A DNA stretch of 64,000 nucleotides from DATGZX01 sp035296965 (lineage in GTDB: Bacteria > Planctomycetota > Planctomycetia > Gemmatales > Gemmataceae), in assembly GCA_035296965.1 (NCBI GenBank), contig DATGZX010000057.1, forward strand, positions 69,579 through 133,578, given 5' to 3'. This document shows positions 26,276 through 36,779 of the stretch, in pieces. The notes below the pieces were generated by a model, which was given only the letters and a program-made list of their open reading frames with translations, was not told where the DNA came from and made no database searches. Both the position numbers and the translations under genes were made by a program. Within the stretch, counting starts at the first letter, position 1. Each line of letters starts with the position of its first letter.

Positions 26276-26515
26276 AACTTATCTTGCCGCGTGTGAAAGT
26301 CAGCGCTGCCCGTCGGCTTGCCGTAAAATCTTTCAGCCTCCGCAAGAACGAGCGCTCACTCCATTGCCGCTACCCCTCCGCGGAACGAGAATAGACTTTG
26401 AAGCGCTTGCTGCGACCGCCACTGAATTCCGGAGCATCTTTGCATGCCTTTTATGAAGATCCGTTGAATCCGCGCTCTGTGTTTCGCGTCAGGCAATGAT
26501 CGAGGAAAACTTAAC

Positions 26516-29233
<2,718 letters not shown>

Positions 29234-29280
29234 TCTTGGTCGTTTGAATTGCTACAAGGGGCATGGATTCGATCGGGTCA

Positions 29281-29631
29281 TTACACCTTCGGTCCGCGGC
29301 TTGCAGTTGATGCGGCTTTGTGGCGGACGGAAACAAAGCGGATCTCAACTTTCCGGTCAAGGGCCGCAGCGATTCGGCGGAGCATGCTCAAAGAGTGACC
29401 CTCGTAGTCGGCATTTTCGAGGAGACAGATAACCGAAGCCGTGGTTCCGACAAGTTTGGCAAGTTGCCTTTGGCTGAGACCAGTTTTGGTCCGCAGTTCA
29501 TAGATTTTTCTGGCGACCTCATCATTGGCCCTCGCTTCCTCCAGGGCCGCAATCCTGTCGGGGCGGCCTTCATAGTAGCGGCGGTGCATGATCTCCACGG
29601 CGTCGCTAGTTGGTTTGCGTTTTTTGGTCAT
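29281..29631 (-). CDS. XRE-family antitoxin (HigA-like)
   Basis: 116 residues. Residues about 42-95 are an HTH of the XRE type: ELRTKTGLSQRQLAKLVGTT, ASVICLLENADYEGHSLSML, then RRIAAALDRKVEIRFV. The N-terminal third (SDAVEIMHRRYYEGRPDRIA) is charged. In the HigBA family the antitoxin neutralises the toxin and represses the operon as a complex. Here it lies 6 bases after the toxin gene, the usual higB-higA order. Its stop is 47 bases from the aconitase stop (convergent). Self-regulation is likely; no operator was identified with confidence. Confidence 0.85.
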   Translation of the reverse strand: MTKKRKPTSDAVEIMHRRYYEGRPDRIAALEEARANDEVARKIYELRTKTGLSQRQLAKLVGTTASVICLLENADYEGHSLSMLRRIAAALDRKVEIRFVSVRHKAASTASRGPKV

Positions 29632-29637
29632 ACTGTC

Positions 29638-30003
29638 TTACTCCTCGTGCGAGTGGCGTTTCGGGTCTTTGCCGAACCGCTGATTCGCCGCTACGGCCCG
29701 GTCAATCTCTTTGGCAGGAACCCGTTGTTCTTTTACGAGGCCATGCGAGATTACGGCGGCGACGTTTTCGTAAAAGAAATAGAGCATGCGATAGTGCACC
29801 GTTCCAAGCCGGACGCGTAGCTCGTAAACGCCATCGCGTAAATAGTCGGCCTCGGGGCGGCGAAGTTCATGACCCAATTCGCGTAGCCGCTCAAGCTTCA
29901 GGCGGCATTTGTCTTGTGCTTTCTCTGGGAGACTATCGAGCCAGTCCACGATGGGTATCGTGCCGTCGTTCTCCCGGTAGAAGGCAACTCGGATCTGGGG
30001 CAT
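29638..30003 (-). CDS. RelE/HigB-family toxin (phage Gp49-like)
   Basis: 121 residues. MPQIRVAFYRENDGTIPIVD, then WLDSLPEKAQDKCRLKLERL, RELGHELRRPEADYLRDGVY, ELRVRLGTVHYRMLYFFYEN and LVKEQRVPAKEIDRA, is a full-length RelE-fold toxin of the HigB/Gp49 (DUF891) type. This family usually cleaves mRNA, often at the ribosome. The conserved ELRVR and YRMLYFF blocks and the KxxxxPxxEIDRA tail are present, so it looks intact. It is the first gene of the pair. Confidence 0.85.
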   Translation of the reverse strand: MPQIRVAFYRENDGTIPIVDWLDSLPEKAQDKCRLKLERLRELGHELRRPEADYLRDGVYELRVRLGTVHYRMLYFFYENVAAVISHGLVKEQRVPAKEIDRAVAANQRFGKDPKRHSHEE

Positions 30004-30139
30004 TCGTACCTCATCAGGAGCATGTTCGCATAATTACGAACAACAGTCAAGCGCGCACGCAAGGCGTTCGAACATGATTCCATAGAAGCCACTCATCCCC
30101 GTGCCCATTTCAACGAAAAGCCTATGCGGTGCAGCTGCT

Positions 30140-31105
30140 TCACAAAGGCGCCGGCAAATCTCGCTTGCAAAACGTCCACATCGCCAGCGCATACCCGGTG
30201 ATGCCCACGCCGAACAAGACCGCCAGCACATTTACCGAGTAAACAGCATGCCCTCCTGTCCAGACGTCCAGATTCACCGACCACTGATGATGCAAAATGA
30301 TCTGCTGCGGCTGGTAATAGTAGAAAACCGTCAGCGGCCGGAGCAGAGCCACGGTATCCCATAATTGACCGACCAGGTTCACCAGGAACATGATGAGTGT
30401 GCCAAATACTGTGATTCCGAGCACCTTCCAGCGAAACCGTCCCGCCGCCGAGAGCAGCATGCTGTAGCCGCTGACCGCGAAGAGCAGCGCCGCGACGTTC
30501 CATAACGCCGGGCCAAAGGCCGCGGGATCGACTTGCAGCGAGGCCGGATCGATGTGCACGGTAAATGGCAGCTTCGCCAGGTTCTGCTCCTCAATTTGCG
30601 TCGGGCCGACCAGCCAGTTACCCAGCCAGGTACCACCCCACAGGCTCAAGCACAAAAAGGGAATTGTCACGCAATCGACGCAGAGGTGCGCCAGGATCAA
30701 CCGCGAGCGGCGCACGGGCTGGGCGAGGAGCAGCTCCATCGTCCCCCGGTCGATCTCGCCCGCGATGGCGCCGGAGGCGCGGCCGATGGCCCAGATGCAG
30801 AAAATCGTCTGCATGAGCGGATGCACGTAGCCGATGGACATGATGTCCATGGAGCGATCGAGGGTGATCTCCTCGCCCCCCATTAGGGTGCGCATGATCT
30901 TGCCGGGCCCGCCGAAAACCACCTTCTCGATTTCCTGCGGGGCCATCCCTTGGGCAATCGCGAGACCTCGGAAAAAGGGCACCAGCTCCACGGTGATCCG
31001 TTGTGTGATCTTCACCCAGAGGCATTGGAACCCAATGAGCAACAATGCCACGACGATCAACGGCTGGCGGACGTCGCGGACGAGTTTGCGAACGAGGCTT
31101 ATCAT
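30140..31105 (-). CDS. ABC-2 type transporter permease
   Basis: 321 residues with about six hydrophobic helices (residues 18-35, 115-135, 165-185, 205-225, 235-260, 285-310). The segment EIDRGTMELLLAQPVRRSRL is the hallmark of ABC-2 permeases of the NosY/GldF type, following the first long outside loop. It pairs with the ATPase directly upstream: the two overlap by one base (TAATG at 31103-31107), implying translational coupling and equal amounts of both proteins. The substrate cannot be predicted; related pairs export small peptides, antibiotics or lipids or help gliding and copper-enzyme assembly. Confidence 0.85.
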   Translation of the reverse strand: MISLVRKLVRDVRQPLIVVALLLIGFQCLWVKITQRITVELVPFFRGLAIAQGMAPQEIEKVVFGGPGKIMRTLMGGEEITLDRSMDIMSIGYVHPLMQTIFCIWAIGRASGAIAGEIDRGTMELLLAQPVRRSRLILAHLCVDCVTIPFLCLSLWGGTWLGNWLVGPTQIEEQNLAKLPFTVHIDPASLQVDPAAFGPALWNVAALLFAVSGYSMLLSAAGRFRWKVLGITVFGTLIMFLVNLVGQLWDTVALLRPLTVFYYYQPQQIILHHQWSVNLDVWTGGHAVYSVNVLAVLFGVGITGYALAMWTFCKRDLPAPL

Positions 31106-31980
31106 TAGGGCACGGCTCCGTGATAGCGGCGATAAATCGAGGACAGGCCCAGCGGTTGCATCCGCAAATCCGCGACGGCTTGGTGGGCGAGCCAGTCGAG
31201 CAAAGGCGGCAGCGGGCCGGTATATTCCAGCGTGAGGCTGTCCTGCCTCTGCTCGCGCAGCTCCAGGCCGGCCAGAGCGGGGAGTTGGGCTTCGTGCTCG
31301 CGGGCAAAGCGAACATGAATGAGCCGGCCTTCGCGCAGCTCGCTTATATTCTGCAGATGGACCAATCGGCCGCGCTGAAGGATGCCGACCCGATGGCAGA
31401 CATGCTCCACCTCGGTCAAAACATGGGAAGAAAAGAGCACGGCTTGCCCCCGGCCGCTCGCCCGCTGCAACTGCTCCAGAAGCTCGTCGCGCATGTTCGG
31501 ATCGAGGGTGTTGGTCGGTTCGTCGAGGATGAGCAGCGGCGCCTTGGGCACGAGCACCTGGAGGAGCGCGACTTTGCGCTTCATTCCTGAGGAAAGGTGG
31601 GCAATGGGGCGATCCAAATCGATATCCAATTTGCGAGCCATCTCCTGAACATCACCGTTGACCGGCTGACCGCGCAATTGTCCGAGGAAGCGAACCAATT
31701 GCCGGCCGGTCATGTTCTCGTAGAGACGGAGTTCGCCGGGGAGATAGGCAACCTGGCGACGCGCGGCCACGCTCTGGTGCCATGAATCGCAGCCGGAAAC
31801 GGACACGTGACCGTCAGTCGGTCTGAGAAAGCCAAGCATCAAACGTAATGCGGTGGTTTTGCCCGAACCGTTGGGCCCGAGCAGGCCGAAAATCTCGCCG
31901 GGCGCTACCGTTAGATTGAGATTATCTAGGGCTCGGTAACTGCCATAGTCTTTCGTGAGGTGCTCAGCGACAAGCAACAT
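31105..31980 (-). CDS. ABC transporter ATP-binding protein
   Basis: 291 residues. Walker A GPNGSGKT (35-42), signature LSSGMKRKVALLQ, Walker B LLILDEPTNTLDP and the switch histidine in VLFSSHVLTEVEH are all present. A C-terminal region of about 80 residues (RLIHVRFAREHEAQLPALAG) is typical of drug-export CcmA/NatA ATPases. The ATG at 31980 matches the family start (MLLVAEHLTKDYGSYRALDN); the frame is open further upstream but that part is not conserved. It drives the permease encoded immediately downstream. Divergent from the thiolase gene, with a 258-base gap for two promoters. Confidence 0.9.
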   Translation of the reverse strand: MLLVAEHLTKDYGSYRALDNLNLTVAPGEIFGLLGPNGSGKTTALRLMLGFLRPTDGHVSVSGCDSWHQSVAARRQVAYLPGELRLYENMTGRQLVRFLGQLRGQPVNGDVQEMARKLDIDLDRPIAHLSSGMKRKVALLQVLVPKAPLLILDEPTNTLDPNMRDELLEQLQRASGRGQAVLFSSHVLTEVEHVCHRVGILQRGRLVHLQNISELREGRLIHVRFAREHEAQLPALAGLELREQRQDSLTLEYTGPLPPLLDWLAHQAVADLRMQPLGLSSIYRRYHGAVP

Positions 31981-32238
31981 TGCAGGTTTTCTCGACACGA
32001 AGATTCGATGAAGACGCTCGTTTCCAGAGGGAAATGCCTCATCCGCGCGCACCAACGATGCTTTTCTAGGCGTCCCCTTTGCGAAATCGGGATGAAGGAG
32101 AGATGGGCTAGGCAACCCAGCCCCAGTTTCCCTCCAAATCGTGCAGCGCAGCGAGGCACCTCGCATTGTTCCGACAGGAGCCTGGCTTATAATTGATGAT
32201 AAGAGTGCCTGTCTTAATCGCCAACAAGGGAACGAAGC

Positions 32239-33417
32239 ATGCCCGATGCCTTTCTACTCTCGGGAGCACGAACTCCGATAGGCAAATACCTTGGCGCCCT
32301 TGCCGAGGTTCCAGCAGTCCAGTTGGGTGCTGTCGCCGTCAAGGCGGCCCTGGAGCGTGCCGGCGCGCCCTTGGGCCGGGTCGACGAAGTCATCATGGGC
32401 AACGTGCTGCAAGCGGGCGTCGGGCAGAACCCAGCTCGCCAGGCTGCGCTAAAGGCCGGCCTTCCAGAAACTGTCGCGGCGTTCACGGTCAACAAGGTCT
32501 GTGGATCAGGACTGAAAGCCGTGATGTTGGCGGCCCAGGCTATCCGGGCGCGAGATGCGGAGTTGGTCGTGGCCGGCGGCATGGAGAGCATGAGCCGAGC
32601 TCCCTATCTGTTGTTTGGCGCGCGCTCCGGCTGGAAATACGGCGACCAGAAGGCCGTGGACGCCATGATCCATGACGGCCTTTGGTGCGCTTTCGAAGAC
32701 TGGCACATGGGCGAGGCGGCCGAGCACATTGCCCAAAAGTGCGGCGTGACGCGCGCCGATCAAGATCGCTTCTCGGCCCAAAGCCAGCAGCGCGCAGCCG
32801 CCGCCTGGGAACGTGGCTCCTTCGCGGCAGAAATCATACCAGTCACCGTCGGCGCGGGAGCCAAGGCGAAAGTTGTGGCGCGTGACGAAGGCATTCGGCC
32901 CGAAACGACCGCCGAGGCACTGTCGAAACTGAAGCCGTCCTTTCGCGAGGGGGGTACGGTAACAGCCGGCAATGCTTCAATGATCAGTGACGGCGCGGCC
33001 GTGCTGGTCGTCGCGTCCGGCCAAGCCGCCGAGCAACTGGGCACCAAGCCGCGGGCAAAGATCATTGCCTACGCCACCAGCGGCATCGCGCCGAAAGACA
33101 TCTTTCTGGCGCCGGTACCGGCCGTTCGCCAGGTGCTTGACAGGGCCGGGCTGCGTCAGCAGGACATCGATCTTTTCGAGTTGAACGAGGCTTTTGCGGC
33201 ACAAATGCTCGCCTGCGGCAAAGAACTTCAGCTGGATGAAGGCCGAGTCAACGTGAATGGTGGAGCGATCGCGCTGGGCCATCCGATTGGTGCCTCGGGG
33301 GCTCGGGTCCTTGTCACCCTGCTGCACGCGTTGGAAGAGCGCAGCTTGCGGCGCGGTCTCGCTGCACTCTGCCTGGGCGGCGGCAACGCCGTGGCAATGA
33401 TCGTGGAAAGGGTATGA
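32239..33417 (+). CDS. Acetyl-CoA C-acetyltransferase (thiolase)
   Basis: 392 residues, typical for a biosynthetic-type thiolase. Nucleophile Cys88 (NKVCGSGLKAVMLA), the GGMESMSRAPYL block, ELNEAFAAQ, the His of GHPIGASGARV (about 349) and the second active Cys378 (ALCLGGGNAVA) are all present. It condenses two acetyl-CoA to acetoacetyl-CoA or cleaves it. It leads a cluster with an acyl-CoA mutase, its chaperone and an acyl-CoA ligase, so it likely feeds or drains the C4 acyl-CoA pool. AAGGGA precedes the ATG. A 165-base gap separates it from the mutase gene, so a separate promoter there is possible. Confidence 0.92.
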   Translation: MPDAFLLSGARTPIGKYLGALAEVPAVQLGAVAVKAALERAGAPLGRVDEVIMGNVLQAGVGQNPARQAALKAGLPETVAAFTVNKVCGSGLKAVMLAAQAIRARDAELVVAGGMESMSRAPYLLFGARSGWKYGDQKAVDAMIHDGLWCAFEDWHMGEAAEHIAQKCGVTRADQDRFSAQSQQRAAAAWERGSFAAEIIPVTVGAGAKAKVVARDEGIRPETTAEALSKLKPSFREGGTVTAGNASMISDGAAVLVVASGQAAEQLGTKPRAKIIAYATSGIAPKDIFLAPVPAVRQVLDRAGLRQQDIDLFELNEAFAAQMLACGKELQLDEGRVNVNGGAIALGHPIGASGARVLVTLLHALEERSLRRGLAALCLGGGNAVAMIVERV

Positions 33418-33582
33418 GCTTCCCGAATGCGTGACCCTTCGCTTCGTGGTCTGCGCATCCATGCAAGGAGCGCGTTTCACCCAGGTCGAGCACGGCGAAA
33501 AATGGTATCCAGGAGTGGGGCATCCATGCTCATGCGACTGCCGACTTCTCTCCCGAGTCTTCGCTGAGGAAAGGAAACGTTG

Positions 33583-35235
33583 ATGGCCGTTGTCACCGAC
33601 CATTCCGCTTTTGATCGCTGGCAGCGGGAAATCGCTGCCGCACCGAAGCGCGACACGCCGCCGACCACGGTCAGCGGCGTGCCGGTTGAGCCGCTGTACA
33701 CGCCGGAGAGCCTGAACGGCTTCGACCCCGACCTGGACCTTGGTTTTCCCGGTCAATATCCCTTCGCGCGTGGCGTTCATGCGACCATGTACCGCAGCCG
33801 GCTGTGGACGATGCGGCAGTTTGCAGGTTTCGGCACGCCCCGCCAGACCAACGAGCGTTTTCGATTCCTGCTCGAAAAGGGCCAAACCGGACTGAGCACC
33901 GCATTCGATCTGCCGACGTTGATGGGCCTGGATAGCGACGATCCGCGCTGTCTGGGCGAGGTCGGCCGGCTCGGCGTCGCGGTTGACACCGTCGATGACA
34001 TGCGCCAGCTCTTCGACGGAATCGACCTGGGAGACGTGTCGGTCTCCATGACGATCAATGCCCCGGCCATCGTCATCCTTGCGTTCTTCCTGGCCAACGC
34101 CCAGGACCATGGGATCGACTGGCGGCGGCTGCGCGGCACCTTGCAAAACGACATCTTGAAAGAGTTCCATGCCCAGAACGAGTTCGTCTTCCCGCCAGAG
34201 CCATCCGTTCGGCTGGTGGCCGACGTCATCGAGTTTTGCACACATCACGTACCGCAATGGAACACGGTAAGCATCAGTGGATACCATATTCGCGAGGCCG
34301 GCTCGACCGCCGTGCAGGAGCTTGCTTTCACGCTGGCGGACGGCTTCCACTACATCGATATGTGCCTCGCCCGCGGCCTGGATATCGACGCCTTCGCCCC
34401 ACGTTTGAGCTTCTTCTTCAACGCCCATAATGACATCTTCGAGGAACTCGCCAAGTATCGTGCCGCCCGCATCCTCTGGGCGGAAACCCTGCGCGAGAAA
34501 TACGGGGCTCGCCAGGAATCTTCCTGGAAGTTGCGTTTCCACGCCCAGACCGCCGGCTGCTCGCTGCAAGACAAGCAACCCGAGGTGAACCTGATTCGCG
34601 TGGCCTATCAAGCGTTGGCGGCGGTTTTGGGTGGCTGCCAATCGCTGCACACCAACAGCATGGACGAGACGTTGGCACTACCCTCGGAGCATGCTGCCAC
34701 GCTTGCCCTGCGGACGCAGCAGGTGCTGGCCTGTGAAACCGGCGTCACGAATACGGTCGATCCGGTAGGCGGCAGCTACTTCGTCGAAGCCATGACAAAG
34801 CAAATGCAACAGCAGGCCCGAGCCTACTTTGAGTGCATCGATCAGCTCGGCGGCATGATCGATGCCATCGAAGCCGGCTTCTTCCGCCGCGAGATCGCCG
34901 AGGCCGCGTTTGCCTATCAGCAGGACATCGATGCCAAGCGCAAGCTGATCGTCGGCGTCACTGCCTTCCAGCAAGCAGAGGAAAAACCTCTGGAAACACT
35001 GGTCATTCACGAGTCGGTGGAACGCGAGCAAGTCGAAAGCCTGCGGCGCATCAAGGCCAAGCGCAGCAACGAAGACGTGCGCCGCACCCTCGACAAGGTG
35101 AAGCAAGCAGCGGCTACGACGCACAACGTACTCCCCGCGTTGCTGGATGCCACCCACGCCCGCGCGACGGTTGGCGAAATCATGCACACCTTTGCCGATG
35201 TCTTCGGCCGCTACGAGGGCGCGGCCAAGTGGTAG
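33583..35235 (+). CDS. icmA: B12-dependent acyl-CoA mutase large subunit, isobutyryl-CoA type
   Basis: 550 residues: the TIM-barrel catalytic domain only, with no B12 domain. Conserved blocks are GVHATMYRSRLWTMRQFAGF, GQTGLSTAFDLPTLMG, SVSMTINAPA, SISGYHIREAGST (His235) and CQSLHTNSMDE. In methylmalonyl-CoA mutase the two substrate-binding residues are Tyr89 and Arg207; aligned by the fixed distance to the active-site His, they are Phe80 and Gln198 here, the residues reported for isobutyryl-CoA mutase. Automatic annotation would call it methylmalonyl-CoA mutase. It likely interconverts butyryl-CoA and isobutyryl-CoA with the B12 subunit encoded downstream. ATG 33583 is preferred over the TTG at 33580; AAGGAAACG precedes it. 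Confidence 0.82.
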   Translation: MAVVTDHSAFDRWQREIAAAPKRDTPPTTVSGVPVEPLYTPESLNGFDPDLDLGFPGQYPFARGVHATMYRSRLWTMRQFAGFGTPRQTNERFRFLLEKGQTGLSTAFDLPTLMGLDSDDPRCLGEVGRLGVAVDTVDDMRQLFDGIDLGDVSVSMTINAPAIVILAFFLANAQDHGIDWRRLRGTLQNDILKEFHAQNEFVFPPEPSVRLVADVIEFCTHHVPQWNTVSISGYHIREAGSTAVQELAFTLADGFHYIDMCLARGLDIDAFAPRLSFFFNAHNDIFEELAKYRAARILWAETLREKYGARQESSWKLRFHAQTAGCSLQDKQPEVNLIRVAYQALAAVLGGCQSLHTNSMDETLALPSEHAATLALRTQQVLACETGVTNTVDPVGGSYFVEAMTKQMQQQARAYFECIDQLGGMIDAIEAGFFRREIAEAAFAYQQDIDAKRKLIVGVTAFQQAEEKPLETLVIHESVEREQVESLRRIKAKRSNEDVRRTLDKVKQAAATTHNVLPALLDATHARATVGEIMHTFADVFGRYEGAAKW

Positions 35236-35280
35236 TCGTGGCGTCTTTAGCACGCAGCGAAGGACTATATCACCATGCCT

Positions 35281-35352
35281 GATTCGGCAGCGGCGTAGGA
35301 CAGATTTCCTAATCTGTCCGGTCAGGTTGGAAACCTGACCTACTGCCGAATC
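35281..35352. repeat. Three-stem cruciform repeat between mutase subunit genes
   Basis: Outer stem GATTCGGCAG (35281-35290) with CTGCCGAATC (35343-35352). Inside are two perfect hairpins: GGACAGATT/AATCTGTCC (35298-35319) and GGTCAGGTT/AACCTGACC (35320-35340). Together they form a three-way junction. It lies in the 176-base gap between the two mutase subunits. Confidence 0.85.
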
Positions 35353-35411
35353 CCGCACGGCCATTTAGTAATACATTGACTTGAACCAATCAACTCTCTG
35401 GAGACGGATGC

Positions 35412-35822
35412 ATGGCGAGGAAGCCGTCTACCCGCGTGGTATTGGCCAAGGTAGGCCTGGACGGACATGATCGTGGCATCAAAATCGTGGCCCGCGCTCT
35501 GCGTGACGCCGGCATGGAAGTGATTTACGCCGGCCTGTGGCAAACGCCCGAGGCGGTCGTGCGCACGGTCGCCGACGAAGATGCGGATTGGCTGGGACTG
35601 AGCCTTCTCAGCGGCGCCCACCTAACTCTCGTCCCACGCGTGCTGCAGCTCTTGCGCGACGCTGGGCTGGAACACGTGGGCGTCCTGGTCGGTGGCATCA
35701 TTCCCGAAGCGGACATTCCCAAGCTCCTGGAGATCGGGGTCGCTCGCGTCTTCGGTCCGGGAACCGCACTCGATGAGATCGTCGGCTTTTTGCGCGAGCG
35801 GCATGGAGCAACCCATGCTTAA
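35412..35822 (+). CDS. icmB: Cobalamin-binding subunit of the acyl-CoA mutase
   Basis: 136 residues, the size reported for IcmB of Streptomyces. The B12-binding signature is LDGHDRG (Asp17, His19, Gly22); His19 would replace the dimethylbenzimidazole base below cobalt. Further motifs are GLSLLSGAHLTLVP and VLVGGIIPEADIPKLLEIGV, then the closing FGPGT. It is the small subunit that completes the mutase encoded upstream. GGAG lies eight bases before the ATG. The stop overlaps the MeaB start by 8 bases, implying coupled translation. Confidence 0.85.
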   Translation: MARKPSTRVVLAKVGLDGHDRGIKIVARALRDAGMEVIYAGLWQTPEAVVRTVADEDADWLGLSLLSGAHLTLVPRVLQLLRDAGLEHVGVLVGGIIPEADIPKLLEIGVARVFGPGTALDEIVGFLRERHGATHA

Positions 35823-36762
35823 ATCCCTGATCGAACGATTGCAACATGGCGACCGGCTGGCACTGGCCCGTCTACTGACCCTCGCATCGCGCGGAGAGCG
35901 TCTGGAGGAAATGTCCGCTGCGCTCCCCCAGACCTCAGCCGGCAGCCGCGTGGTTGCCATCACCGGCAGCGGTGGCGTCGGCAAGAGCACATTGGTTGGC
36001 AAACTGATCGAACTGATTCGCGCGCATGGGCAGACCGTCGCCGTACTGGCCTGCGATCCCCAGAGCCCTTTGACCGGCGGCGCTTTGCTCGGCGACCGCT
36101 TCCGCATGCCCGACAGGACGGACGATGACGGGGTATTCATCCGCAGCCTGGCAGCGCCTTCCGGACATGGGGCAATCGCCGACCACCTTGATGTGATGGT
36201 CCGTCTCCTGGATAGGTTCGGCTTTGGCGTCATCCTGATCGAAACGGTCGGGGCTGGCCAGGGGGACACGGTCATTCGCGATCTGGCCGATGTCCTCGTG
36301 CTCCTCGTACAGCCGGAAATGGGTGACGACCTTCAGTGGGAGAAGGCAGGGCTTCCGGAGGTGGCGGATGTCGTCGTGGTGCATAAGGCAGACCTGCCCA
36401 GTTCGGAACTTGTCGAGGCGCAGGTCCGTTCGATGCTGGCACTGTCGAAGGACTCTCACATACCTGTGCTTCGAGTAAGCGCCCGCACCAGCCAGGGCCT
36501 GGAGCAACTCTGGGAAACGATCGCCGGCATTCCGAGCCGTCGAGTCCTGCACAACGATGACGGCGCTGGTCTGCTGCAGGCGGCTCATGCGGTTCTGGCC
36601 GACTGGTTTGCCGCGGCGAAAGCCGACCGACTTCCCGAATTGCAGCAGCTGCTTAGCCAGTGGCAGCACGGGCGCCTGAATCAAGCTGAGGCGGCGTCGG
36701 CTCTTGTGCAGCTCCTGCAAAGGGAATACGGAGCCCCCCACGAGAAGCCAGGCGTGCATTAA
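35815..36762 (+). CDS. meaB: MeaB/ArgK-family GTPase chaperone of the mutase
   Basis: 315 residues. Walker A GSGGVGKST (51-59), switch segment ACDPQSPLTGGALLGDRFRM, ETVGAGQGDTVI and the HKADLPS base-recognition block identify the MeaB/MMAA/MeaI group of G3E GTPases. In the family it gates B12 cofactor loading and protects the mutase from inactivation. Its position directly after the B12 subunit, with an 8-base overlap, fits. ATG 35815 is preferred over 35803 because GGAG lies six bases upstream of it. The adenine/guanine recognition motif reads HKAD rather than NKAD, a common MeaB variant. The acyl-CoA ligase starts 17 bases after the stop. Confidence 0.9.
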   Translation: MLKSLIERLQHGDRLALARLLTLASRGERLEEMSAALPQTSAGSRVVAITGSGGVGKSTLVGKLIELIRAHGQTVAVLACDPQSPLTGGALLGDRFRMPDRTDDDGVFIRSLAAPSGHGAIADHLDVMVRLLDRFGFGVILIETVGAGQGDTVIRDLADVLVLLVQPEMGDDLQWEKAGLPEVADVVVVHKADLPSSELVEAQVRSMLALSKDSHIPVLRVSARTSQGLEQLWETIAGIPSRRVLHNDDGAGLLQAAHAVLADWFAAAKADRLPELQQLLSQWQHGRLNQAEAASALVQLLQREYGAPHEKPGVH

Positions 36763-36779
36763 GCTGCTGCGGAGACACC

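Noticed and set aside
33583..35235. Annotation as methylmalonyl-CoA mutase
   Set aside because: The substrate positions are Phe80 and Gln198 rather than Tyr and Arg. 2-Hydroxyisobutyryl-CoA mutase was also set aside because that enzyme has Ile at the first position.
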